NCBI GenBank assembly: GCA_016281255.1
Contig: JAEEIG010000111.1
Coordinates: 1-49,338, forward strand
DNA length: 49,338 nt
Reading direction: 5' to 3'
From: Bacteroidales bacterium
Lineage (GTDB): Bacteria; Bacteroidota; Bacteroidia; Bacteroidales; WCHB1-69
In this document: one piece after another, positions 19,673-27,529 of the stretch
How the letters are laid out: every line of letters begins with the position of its first letter
How positions within the stretch are numbered: the stretch's first letter is position 1
The notes under the pieces: generated by a model
Told to the model about the DNA's origin: nothing
Databases searched by the model: none
What the model saw: the letters and a program-made list of their open reading frames with translations, nothing else
Program-made: the position numbers and the translations under genes

Positions 19673-20410
19673 TTATAAATGTGTGCGGACATAATGGTAC
19701 TTTTCGTCCATCTCTCGTTGGATGTCCAAGTCGAAAATACGTTTCATGCCTGTCGCTTTCACGGAGGCGGGCATCCCTGCCAGCAGACTGTGAGGTTCGA
19801 TATTGGAGAAATCCTTGTTTACCAAACTGTTGGATGCCACTATGGTTTTATCGGGGACAACTGCGCCTTTGGTAAAAGTGGTGCGGTTGCCGACCCAGAT
19901 GTCCTCGCCGAGGATGATGGGCTTGGTCAAGGGCCCGATTTCCCCGTTCTTGTTGAGATTCTGCACGTAATGGAACGTCGTGTCCATGAACTGGCAGTCC
20001 CATGCCGCGCGCACGTTGCTTCCGATGACAATCCGGTCAAAGCAGAAAATCTTAAGGTTGGTGCCGAAATAGGATTCCCTTTCGCCGAACTCCAACGTCG
20101 CATTGTCGGAAATCACCACGTAGGAGCCGTGACCGAAGATGACAGGTCCGTTGAAGATGAGCGTTCCCCGCACGTTCCAGATGCACTGTTGGATGGCGGT
20201 ATCGACATAATGGTCGTTTTTCCCGATTCTGATCATCCCGGAGGTGATGGGTCCATTGATGACGATTTTCCCCGTAAGACTGCGGAAAGTCACCTTCCCG
20301 TAGAGCCACACCGGCAGTTTCTTCGCCACCGCGAAGGGGAACACCTTGAAGTTGAACCAGAGGGTCTTAATCACGTTGATGGTTCGGATGATATATAGGA
20401 ATCGTCGCAT
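19673..20410 (-). CDS. Left-handed beta-helix (hexapeptide) acyltransferase
   Basis: 'IILGEDIWVGNRTTFTKGAVVPDKTIVASNSLVNKDF' hexapeptide repeats; start revised to MRRFLYIIRT (ORF track begins with TTG inside a heptamer repeat). Confidence 0.85.
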   Translation of the reverse strand: MRRFLYIIRTINVIKTLWFNFKVFPFAVAKKLPVWLYGKVTFRSLTGKIVINGPITSGMIRIGKNDHYVDTAIQQCIWNVRGTLIFNGPVIFGHGSYVVISDNATLEFGERESYFGTNLKIFCFDRIVIGSNVRAAWDCQFMDTTFHYVQNLNKNGEIGPLTKPIILGEDIWVGNRTTFTKGAVVPDKTIVASNSLVNKDFSNIEPHSLLAGMPASVKATGMKRIFDLDIQREMDEKYHYVRTHL

Positions 20411-20415
20411 ATTAG

Positions 20416-20464
20416 TTTCAAATTTCAAATCTAAATTCCCTGGTCTTAAGTCTTAAGTCTCAAG
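20416..20464. repeat. Short heptanucleotide repeats (TTTCAAA x2; TCTTAAG x2 + TCTCAAG)
   Basis: Direct reading of the intergenic sequence between the acyltransferase gene and gmhA. Confidence 0.8.
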
Positions 20465-20469
20465 TCTAT

Positions 20470-21048
20470 TTATTTCCCAAACATCGCAGTCTCCACCAAT
20501 TCGCAAATAATATGCCCGATCATGATGTGGCTCTCCTGGATGCGCGGGGTGTCTTTGGAGGGCACATTCAGCAGCGTGTCGGCATAGTCTTTCATCGCAC
20601 CGCCGGTCTCGCCGGTCAAGGCGATGATTTTCACTCCCATCTCTTTGGCCACCTCAAAAGCGTTGAGGATGTTTTTGGAGTTGCCGGAAGTGGAGATGCC
20701 CACGATGACATCACCGGTTTTGGCAGTGCCGCGCAGCAGGCGCGAGAAGATGAGGTCGTAGCCGTAGTCGTTGCCCACCGCGGTAAGGTAGGAGGTGTTG
20801 CAGTGGAGGGCTTCGGCGTTGAGCGGTGGCCGGTCGAAGTAGAAACGGCCGGAGAGTTCCGCGGCAAGGTGTTGCGCGTCTGCCGCGCTGCCGCCGTTGC
20901 CACAGAAATGGATTTTGCCGCCGTTGCGCAGAGAAGCGGTGATCATGTCTGCTGCCTGTTGGATGCGGCCGAGGAATTCGGGGTTGTTCAAAATCGCCTG
21001 TTTCGCGGCGATGGATTGTTCGATGGATTGGGGGATTCTGGGGTTCAT
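20470..21048 (-). CDS. gmhA: D-sedoheptulose-7-phosphate isomerase (SIS domain)
   Basis: 'GGKIHFCGNGGSAADAQHLAAELSGRF', 'VGISTSGNSKNILNAFEVAKEMG'. Confidence 0.92.
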   Translation of the reverse strand: MNPRIPQSIEQSIAAKQAILNNPEFLGRIQQAADMITASLRNGGKIHFCGNGGSAADAQHLAAELSGRFYFDRPPLNAEALHCNTSYLTAVGNDYGYDLIFSRLLRGTAKTGDVIVGISTSGNSKNILNAFEVAKEMGVKIIALTGETGGAMKDYADTLLNVPSKDTPRIQESHIMIGHIICELVETAMFGK

Positions 21049-21055
21049 GATGAGT

Positions 21056-21076
21056 TTAAGGGTTAAGGGTTAAGGG
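21056..21076. repeat. Heptanucleotide tandem repeat (TTAAGGG)x3
   Basis: Read directly; abuts the hddC stop codon (21077-21079). Confidence 0.9.
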
Positions 21077-21814
21077 TTAGAGTTCGTTTTGGGCACGGGC
21101 GTAGTCTTCGGGGATGCCGATGTCGATGAAATAGCCGTCGGAAGGCATGGCAAAAAACCGTTCTTGCGTGTAAAGTTTCTCCATCAAGTCTTTCTCAAAG
21201 GAAAACTTTTTGGGTCGAGGATATTTTTCGAAAAGGGCACGGTTTATCATATAGACACCGCCGTTGATGAAGCCGCGACCTGCAGAGATTCCCTTTTCAG
21301 AGAAAAGGATGATCATGTTGTTGTTGCCGATGGTCACACTCCCGTATCGAGCCACATCGTCCACCTCGCGCAACACGATGCTCAGCAAGCAGTTCTTTGC
21401 TGCATAAAAATGCTCGAATTCGGTGAGATCCACCTTGAACATGGTGTCACCATTGATGACCAACACGTTGTCGGTCTTGCATTTGGACATGGCGAAAAGA
21501 ATGCCGCCACCGGTGCCAAGGGGTTCCACCTCCACGGCGTAGTCAATCTCCAGCGATTTGTATTGCGTACCGAAAAACTCTTCTATCTTTTCATGCAGAT
21601 AGCCTACGGATAGAATCACTTTGGTGTATCCATAATCTACCAGATAATCAAGGATATACGTCAGAAAAGGCTTCCCGTTGACAGGTGCCATCGGCTTGGG
21701 GACGTCCTTTACCACGCCTTGCAGCCGGGTACCAAACCCACCTGCCAATACGATGGCCTCTTTATAGTTATTTTTCATCGCTTCATCGTTTTTCATCGTC
21801 TCATCGATTTTCAT
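21077..21814 (-). CDS. hddC: D-glycero-alpha-D-manno-heptose 1-phosphate guanylyltransferase-like nucleotidyltransferase
   Basis: 'EAIVLAGGFGTRLQGVVKDVPKPMAPVNGKPFL'; between gmhA and hddA. Three in-frame ATGs (21814, 21796, 21778). Confidence 0.82.
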   Translation of the reverse strand: MKIDETMKNDEAMKNNYKEAIVLAGGFGTRLQGVVKDVPKPMAPVNGKPFLTYILDYLVDYGYTKVILSVGYLHEKIEEFFGTQYKSLEIDYAVEVEPLGTGGGILFAMSKCKTDNVLVINGDTMFKVDLTEFEHFYAAKNCLLSIVLREVDDVARYGSVTIGNNNMIILFSEKGISAGRGFINGGVYMINRALFEKYPRPKKFSFEKDLMEKLYTQERFFAMPSDGYFIDIGIPEDYARAQNEL

Positions 21815-21840
21815 CGCCTCATCGTCTCATCGTTCATCGT
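21775..21840. repeat. CGATGA repeat tract spanning the hddA/hddC junction
   Basis: Minus strand: ACGATGAACGATGAGACGATGAGGCGATGAAAATCGATGAGACGATGAAAAACGATGAAGCGATGA (8 CGATGA copies). Confidence 0.9.
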
Positions 21841-22854
21841 CCATGTCTTCAAACCTTCGGTGACAAACTCATAACGTTTCGACTGTCCGCCAAATTCGGC
21901 GAGGCGATCGATGACTTTGTAGCGCGCATTGGAGGGACAATAGAAGAACATGAAACCTCCGCCGCCCGCACCGGAAATCTTGCCACCGGTGGCGCCTGCT
22001 TGGATGGCGGCTGCGTAAACCTCATCGATGAAATCGTTGGAGACGCTGTCGGCCATCTGCTTCTTGTGCTGCCAACCCTCGTCCAGAATCTGACCGATGG
22101 CGTCCAAATCACCCTTCAGCAAAACCTCTTTCATGTGGAAAGCCTGCTCCTTCAGGGCTAACATCGCGTCAATCGACTTCTGCTTTTTGGCAGTGACGTT
22201 TTTCTGCTGTTCCTCGATGATTTTCGCGGAGACGTGACTGGTGGCCGTGTGGTAGAGCACGAGGTTGTGCGCTAACTCGTCCAGATAACGCTGGCGGATG
22301 CGCAACGGATTGACAATCACGTTGTCGCCGATGAATTCCATATAGTTGAATCCACCGAAAGTGGCTGCATATTGGTCTTGTTTGCCGCCTGCCATTTTCA
22401 GGTCGATACGCTCGATTTCGTATGCCAGCTTTGCAATGTCGTATTCGCCCAACGGCAGTTTCAGCCACTCCACAAAGGCACCCAAAATGGAAACGACCAA
22501 CGTGGAAGAGGTTCCCAAACCTGATCCCGGAGGTGCATCCACAAAAGTGCTCATCTTGAAAGACAACGGCTTGTGTGTGAACTGTTTGACAATGCGATTA
22601 TAAACGCCTTTGTGAAGAATGAAGTAGCCTTCGGGGGTTATATTCTCCGTAGCTGCAAGCGTTTCTCCCAACTCTTCCTTGGCCGGGTTCTCGAACACAA
22701 TCTGCCCGTTGTCCAAAGGCTCAAGGGTGGTATAGGCGTACATGTTGACCGTGGCGTTGAGGATAGCGCCGCCATAGATATCGGAAAAGGGTGAAACATC
22801 CGTTCCGCCACCGGCCAGACCTAATCTCAAGGGTACTTTGCTGCGAATAATCAT
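21811..22854 (-). CDS. hddA: D-glycero-alpha-D-manno-heptose-7-phosphate kinase (GHMP family)
   Basis: 'RSKVPLRLGLAGGGTDVSPFSDIYGGAILNATVNMYAYT', 'DAPPGSGLGTSSTLVVSILGAF', 'GKISGAGGGGFMFFY'. Confidence 0.9.
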   Translation of the reverse strand: MIIRSKVPLRLGLAGGGTDVSPFSDIYGGAILNATVNMYAYTTLEPLDNGQIVFENPAKEELGETLAATENITPEGYFILHKGVYNRIVKQFTHKPLSFKMSTFVDAPPGSGLGTSSTLVVSILGAFVEWLKLPLGEYDIAKLAYEIERIDLKMAGGKQDQYAATFGGFNYMEFIGDNVIVNPLRIRQRYLDELAHNLVLYHTATSHVSAKIIEEQQKNVTAKKQKSIDAMLALKEQAFHMKEVLLKGDLDAIGQILDEGWQHKKQMADSVSNDFIDEVYAAAIQAGATGGKISGAGGGGFMFFYCPSNARYKVIDRLAEFGGQSKRYEFVTEGLKTWTMNDETMRR

Positions 22855-22946
22855 ATCGTGAATCTACAAATTATTGTTTTATCTTCTTTAATATCAGATT
22901 TATACGAAGATTCCTCAGCATATAAATCTTTATGCAAAGATAGCAT

Positions 22947-24080
22947 TTATTTTAACATGTCGAGAATGCTGTCGATGGCCGCCGAGAAGGTGGGCCAAGC
23001 GTATTTTTTCTTCTCTTCCACCACATTCCGTTCAAACTCCTCCTGCTTGTTTTTTTCGAAGAAACGACACAACGCATCGGCAATCTGCTTGGCATCGGGT
23101 TCCACCACGTAACCGATTTTCCCGTCAGGCACGATTTCGGCAAGACCGCCCACATGGGTGACCAACATCGGTTTCTCGAAGTGGAAAGCGATTTGCGTCA
23201 CGCCGCTTTGGGTGGCCGTTTTGTAGGGTTGTGCCACGATGTCGGCCGCACTGAAATAACGGTTCACCTCGCTGTCGGGGATGAAATCGGTGCAGAGCAC
23301 TACCCTGTCTTCTATTTGCAGGTCTTTGATTTGCTTGAGGTAAGGTTCCGGGTCGCCGTAGAACTCGCCCGCCACAATCAGTTTGACATTGTCCTCCTTC
23401 AGACGGCTGTCAGCAAAGGCTTCCAGCAACAGATCCAGACCCTTGTAGCCGCGAATGAACCCGAAAAAGAGCACATAGCGGTTGTCGGGACTGAGGTTCA
23501 ACAACGAGAGAGCCTCTTCGCGAGACAAACGTTCTCCATAGTGATCGTACAGCGGGTGCGGACTGAATACGGCGGGTTTGTCTTGGGTGAAGAGTCGCAG
23601 GTCGGCCAGCACCGACTTCGACATGGCCACGAAGCCGTCGGTGGGACGGATGAAGTAACGGACGAACATCTTGTCGCCGGGACGGTGTTCGTGAGGGATG
23701 ACATTATCGAGGATGGAGACAAGCCGGGTGTGTTTGTTCTTGCGCACGATGCGTGCAATGGTGCCGAAGCAGGGCGACATGAAGGGCAGCCAGAACTTGG
23801 TGATCATCAGGTCGGGTTTCTTGCGGGCGATTTCGCGTCCCACCTTGAACCAGTTGAACGGGTTGTAGGAGTGGACTTTCCGCACAATCTTGAGTCCTTC
23901 GGGCGCGGGTTCGGTGCTGTATTGCGTCTTCCCGGGGAAGAGGAAGTTCGGATATTGGTGGGTGAAGGTGTAAATCTCAACCTCATGACCCTGGTTCTGA
24001 TATTCGTAGGCGAGCCGTTCGTTGAACGCCGACAGTCCGCCGCGATAGGGGTATGCTGTTCCGAGAATGATGATTTTCAT
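22947..24080 (-). CDS. Glycosyltransferase family 4
   Basis: Starts 'MKIIILGTAYPYRGGLSAFNERLA'; 'VLFFGFIRGYKGLDLLLEAF', 'QPYKTATQSGVTQIAFHFEKPMLVTHVGGLAE'. Start revised from 24200. Confidence 0.9.
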   Translation of the reverse strand: MKIIILGTAYPYRGGLSAFNERLAYEYQNQGHEVEIYTFTHQYPNFLFPGKTQYSTEPAPEGLKIVRKVHSYNPFNWFKVGREIARKKPDLMITKFWLPFMSPCFGTIARIVRKNKHTRLVSILDNVIPHEHRPGDKMFVRYFIRPTDGFVAMSKSVLADLRLFTQDKPAVFSPHPLYDHYGERLSREEALSLLNLSPDNRYVLFFGFIRGYKGLDLLLEAFADSRLKEDNVKLIVAGEFYGDPEPYLKQIKDLQIEDRVVLCTDFIPDSEVNRYFSAADIVAQPYKTATQSGVTQIAFHFEKPMLVTHVGGLAEIVPDGKIGYVVEPDAKQIADALCRFFEKNKQEEFERNVVEEKKKYAWPTFSAAIDSILDMLK

Positions 24081-24085
24081 AATTT

Positions 24086-24143
24086 TATACGCTTTCGGGT
24101 ATAAAAACGCTGCAATTATCGAATTTATACCTTTTCGGGTGCA
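24086..24143. promoter_or_regulatory. Pair of HipB-operator-like elements (TATAC-N8-GTATA and TATAC-N8-GTGCA) in the GT4 promoter
   Basis: TTTATACGCTTTCGGGTATAAAA and TTTATACCTTTTCGGGTGCAAAA, 40 bp centre to centre; the distal one overlaps the -7 element TACTTTTG (minus strand, 24142-24149). Confidence 0.55.
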
Positions 24144-24178
24144 AAAGTACAAAAAAATGTGATGCGAATACCCTTTGA

Positions 24179-25177
24179 TTATTCGCCCCTCACAAACCAC
24201 TGTCGCCGTTGGTTAATGATGCGCCAATAGTTGCGTTTCATCTTGTCGTTCAAGAAACTGCGGGCGATAAGTTCTTTAACCACGGGTGGAAACTCCATAA
24301 AAAGATCCAAAACTCGTTCGGCTCTTTTTGCAGGCAGTCCGATGCGTTGACCAAATCGCTTGAAATCAGTCCGGCATAAATGACCTGTTCGGAGCAGGGC
24401 GTTGCTCGGCTCTATGTCGGGGGCGAGGCCACCTTTCAATCCCAAATCATCGCTTTCAAGATGGAGGCGGGTGTTCGACAGGTCGTATGCGGGGGCGAGC
24501 GCATACTCGCCATTGTGATTGATGAGCGAGAAATTCTTCAGATGCGCATCCTCGTTTGCGTACAGGTAGTTGAATAACACCAGTTTAAAGAAACGCTCCG
24601 TTTCCACCATCCATGCCGGCACAATCGTTCGAATGGCATCGGCAATCATGGCGTAATGACCGTCATATTTGAAATTGCTGTCGGCGCCCTGCTCGGTTTT
24701 GCCAAGCACCGATGCAAAATCCTCCATCGAATACTTCGTCAAGTCGGGTTTCACATCAAACCTTCGAGTGATATACACCGGTTGTCCTTTCGCGCTGAAA
24801 CACAATGCATTCGCTGCCGTCTCAATGCCATAAACCTGTGAGGCTATCTGCATGGTGAGATGTTCGTTGGCAGGAATCTGTTTACGGGTTTGGATATTCA
24901 TCAGCGGAGCTGGTTTCAAGATAAATGTCCCTTGTTCATCAGGGTTCGACAGACGGATATGACCACGCTCCACCACGGCCGAATATTTCTCCTGCACACC
25001 GGAGATTGAAAGGTTACTCTGGTTTTCTGGCAAATCAGAGCTGGCATTAATGCCATCAAACTCAAAATCCAAAACAGGTGACACCTTTTCGCCACCAAAA
25101 AGCAACTTCAGTGCCATCGGCGAATAGGCATCATACCCGGGTTGCAAAGTGGCCGGACAAACGCTAATAGTTCTCAT
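24179..25177 (-). CDS. hipT: HipT-like kinase toxin (HipA C-terminal domain)
   Basis: 'LSISGVQEKYSA' Gly-rich loop, 'YANEDAHLKNFSL' catalytic loop, 'APAYDLSNT'; lacks the HipA N-terminal subdomain; start at MRTISVCPA (ATGA overlap with the hipS-like gene). Confidence 0.85.
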   Translation of the reverse strand: MRTISVCPATLQPGYDAYSPMALKLLFGGEKVSPVLDFEFDGINASSDLPENQSNLSISGVQEKYSAVVERGHIRLSNPDEQGTFILKPAPLMNIQTRKQIPANEHLTMQIASQVYGIETAANALCFSAKGQPVYITRRFDVKPDLTKYSMEDFASVLGKTEQGADSNFKYDGHYAMIADAIRTIVPAWMVETERFFKLVLFNYLYANEDAHLKNFSLINHNGEYALAPAYDLSNTRLHLESDDLGLKGGLAPDIEPSNALLRTGHLCRTDFKRFGQRIGLPAKRAERVLDLFMEFPPVVKELIARSFLNDKMKRNYWRIINQRRQWFVRGE

Positions 25178-25500
25178 TTTTCCTCCTTCCTCAGTGTCAC
25201 ATTGCCAATGCAGTCCTTCCCGCAAATCATCTCCAACATGCCGAAAAAGTCCTGCTCATCCACCTTGAAAACCGTACACAAGGCCTTGCGGTTGGAGCCT
25301 TCGGGCAGCAGGTTGGTGAAAAACGGGAAGATGCGGCTGGAACGGTAGGGCTCCTCCCTTTTGGGCAGCGACAATGCAATGGCAGGTGTTCCTGAATCAG
25401 CCAAATATTGGGCATTATAGGCGAACTCGTAATCATCCTGATTCCGTTCCGTCAGCTGGCCTGCGAGCCTATTGCCCAAATAAACATCCACTGTTCTCAT
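25174..25500 (-). CDS. hipS: HipS-like protein (HipA N-terminal subdomain)
   Basis: 108 aa 'VDVYLGNRLAGQLTERNQDDYEFAYNAQYLADSGTPAIALSLPKREEPYRSSRIFPFFTNLLPEGSNR' matches the HipA N-terminal subdomain. Confidence 0.85.
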   Translation of the reverse strand: MRTVDVYLGNRLAGQLTERNQDDYEFAYNAQYLADSGTPAIALSLPKREEPYRSSRIFPFFTNLLPEGSNRKALCTVFKVDEQDFFGMLEMICGKDCIGNVTLRKEEK

Positions 25501-25724
25501 TTTGCGTCAAAATTATCGTACATATATCCCGTCTCTTTCGTCTGGATAACCATCTCCAACCCTAAGACCGTCATGATCTTCTGCAGCGTATGCAGCGAAG
25601 GGTTCCCTTTCCCGCGCTCAATGTCCTTCACGGTGGCGATGCCCACCTCGGCGAACTCTGCCAGGTCTTGTTGCGACAGTCCCAGTCGCGCTCTCCTCTC
25701 CTTGATAATAGCTGCAATATCCAT
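25497..25724 (-). CDS. hipB: HipB-like XRE-family HTH regulator
   Basis: 'MDIAAIIKERRARLGLSQQDLAEFAEVGIATVKDIERGKGNPSLHTLQKIMTVLGLEMVI'; start revised to 25724 because a -7 element lies inside the longer ORF. Confidence 0.88.
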   Translation of the reverse strand: MDIAAIIKERRARLGLSQQDLAEFAEVGIATVKDIERGKGNPSLHTLQKIMTVLGLEMVIQTKETGYMYDNFDAK

Positions 25725-25732
25725 TTTCTTAA

Positions 25733-25752
25733 AAGTATGCTTTATTGTACTT
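25733..25752. promoter_or_regulatory. Putative HipB operator O1 (AAGTA-N10-TACTT)
   Basis: AAGTATGCTTTATTGTACTT. Confidence 0.6.
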
Positions 25753-25758
25753 CGGCGG

Positions 25759-25766
25759 CAAAAATA
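25759..25766 (-). promoter_or_regulatory. -7 element TATTTTTG of the hipBST-like operon
   Basis: TAnnTTTG on the minus strand between the two operator-like palindromes. Confidence 0.65.
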
Positions 25767-25790
25767 CACTTTTTTTGATTGCACAACTTC

Positions 25791-25816
25791 AAAAAGTATG
25801 AAATATTATACTTTTT
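25791..25816. promoter_or_regulatory. Putative HipB operator O2, perfect inverted repeat AAAAAGTAT-N8-ATACTTTTT
   Basis: 26-bp palindrome read directly; same half-site spacing as O1. Confidence 0.7.
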
Positions 25817-25945
25817 CAATTGGAAGTCACAATTTGTGACCTCCAAAATATACTCAAAGGCAGAAACTTGACTCTGTGATTCGATGATTTAGGTTGTCAC
25901 TTAAGTTACGGTATATGATTACGGGGTGTTTGGTTGTCAACCAAC

Positions 25946-27529
25946 TTATGATTCTTTTATAACCCGCTCTATCTCACATTGATGCTTCTTGCTTTGCTTG
26001 TCATAATTAACACCTACCAAAACAACCTCGCCAACATAGTCTAATAGAGAATCGGTATAATGATTGTTTTTTATTTGATTGATAGCGGCTTGGACCGAAT
26101 GATCATATTTCAATTCAAGAACAATTGCAGGCAAATCAACATTACGTCGAGGAACCAGCACCAAGTCTGCAAAGCCTTTTCCTGCGGGCAATTCTCTAAT
26201 CATGGCATATTTGTTTTTGGCTGCATAATATGCCAAAGTGAGCACACACGCAAGTGAGTTCTCATCGTTATATTGCAAAATGCTGGTGTTGTCGGAATGA
26301 ATACGCCCCAAAGCCGCTTCTACCCGCTCAGTTTCCCCTGCAAGAGTCCATTGCAACAGTTGTTCGGATTGTTTCAATGATTCCGCAATCACCTCCCAAC
26401 CGGTGTCTTCAATCGCATTTTCGAATTCAATGCTTATTTCTTTGTTGGGGATACGGCAAGTGTTCGTGTCTCTGTCGAAGGAAAGATAGCCCAGATGAAT
26501 CAAAATGGTCAGAATGTCATTCTTGCTGTTGATCACATTCAGGTCGTTTTGGAAGTTTTTGGTGTTCACGGGGCAACTGTCACCCGCCAGCAATTTGAGC
26601 ACATCATCCTTCAGCCCTTCGTAATTCATCTTTATGTAATGCGCAACCGTTTCGTACGTACCTGTGTTTGACCAATAACTTTCACAGTAGTGTCGTCTTA
26701 CAGCTCTGATTACGGACAAAGGATTATAAATTGATTTTTGGTCGCCTATGCTATATCCATCATACCAAATTCTAATCTGCTCCTTGTCCATATCGTTACG
26801 GTCACACAAATCCGACACTTCCTCATCCGTGAAACCGAAACTTGCCGCCATCTCACCCGGCGAAATCATAGTGTATTCCTCAAAATTATTCAAGGCCGAC
26901 TGGGTATTGTATTTCTTAATCGGTAGAATTCCAGTCATATACACACCCGCAAAAACAGACAATGAGTTGCCCGACTTGAAAAGCAGACGGAGAAAATCCA
27001 CGTATCGTTCGACTTCATTGTCAGAATTAGATTCACGAAGGATGGCATCCCACTCATCCACAATCATAATAAACTTGGCAGGTTCTGCTTGCTGAACGAT
27101 AGCATATAAGACAGACAGCATGTCATCGTTTGCGCCGTATCTCACATTAGGGTAAGCCTCTCTAAGTTCTGCCAAAATATCGGCCTGGATATGATGTACA
27201 ATGTCACCACTGTTCCTATAGCGTGTAATGAAGTTCGTCATATCCACATACAACACCGGATATTTGTTCAAATGCTGTAGGAAAGAAGGGCTTTTTGTAA
27301 TTTTTAGGTCTTGGAACAACGCTTCAGAATGACATGAATGATTATAGTAAGCGTTCAGCATCTTGGCTGCCATAGACTTGCCAAAACGCCTTGCACGGCT
27401 GACACATATAAACTGACGCTCGGAATTCAACGACGCATTGACAACCTCAATCAGGTCGCTCTTGTCAATGTATTCGCCGTTTCGCGCCGCGCGAAAACCG
27501 TCATCTCCAACGTTGATATACAAACCCAT
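25946..27529 (-). CDS. AAA-ATPase-like protein with C-terminal PD-(D/E)XK nuclease-like (DUF1703) domain
   Basis: 'ICVSRARRFGKSMAAKMLNAYY', 'FIMIVDEWDAI', 'GKGFADLVLVPRRNVDLPAIVLELKYDHSVQAAINQI'. Start revised from 27985 to MGLYINVGDDGF. Confidence 0.85.
   Translation of the reverse strand: MGLYINVGDDGFRAARNGEYIDKSDLIEVVNASLNSERQFICVSRARRFGKSMAAKMLNAYYNHSCHSEALFQDLKITKSPSFLQHLNKYPVLYVDMTNFITRYRNSGDIVHHIQADILAELREAYPNVRYGANDDMLSVLYAIVQQAEPAKFIMIVDEWDAILRESNSDNEVERYVDFLRLLFKSGNSLSVFAGVYMTGILPIKKYNTQSALNNFEEYTMISPGEMAASFGFTDEEVSDLCDRNDMDKEQIRIWYDGYSIGDQKSIYNPLSVIRAVRRHYCESYWSNTGTYETVAHYIKMNYEGLKDDVLKLLAGDSCPVNTKNFQNDLNVINSKNDILTILIHLGYLSFDRDTNTCRIPNKEISIEFENAIEDTGWEVIAESLKQSEQLLQWTLAGETERVEAALGRIHSDNTSILQYNDENSLACVLTLAYYAAKNKYAMIRELPAGKGFADLVLVPRRNVDLPAIVLELKYDHSVQAAINQIKNNHYTDSLLDYVGEVVLVGVNYDKQSKKHQCEIERVIKES

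Noticed and set aside
23154-24104. 316-aa ORF antisense to the GT4 gene
   Set aside because: Shadow ORF without domain signals.
25174-25225. Possible frameshift splitting a single hipA gene
   Set aside because: The hipS-like/hipT-like junction is a clean ATGA overlap with a plausible start, and the N-subdomain/kinase split matches the known HipBST layout; a sequencing error is not fully excluded.
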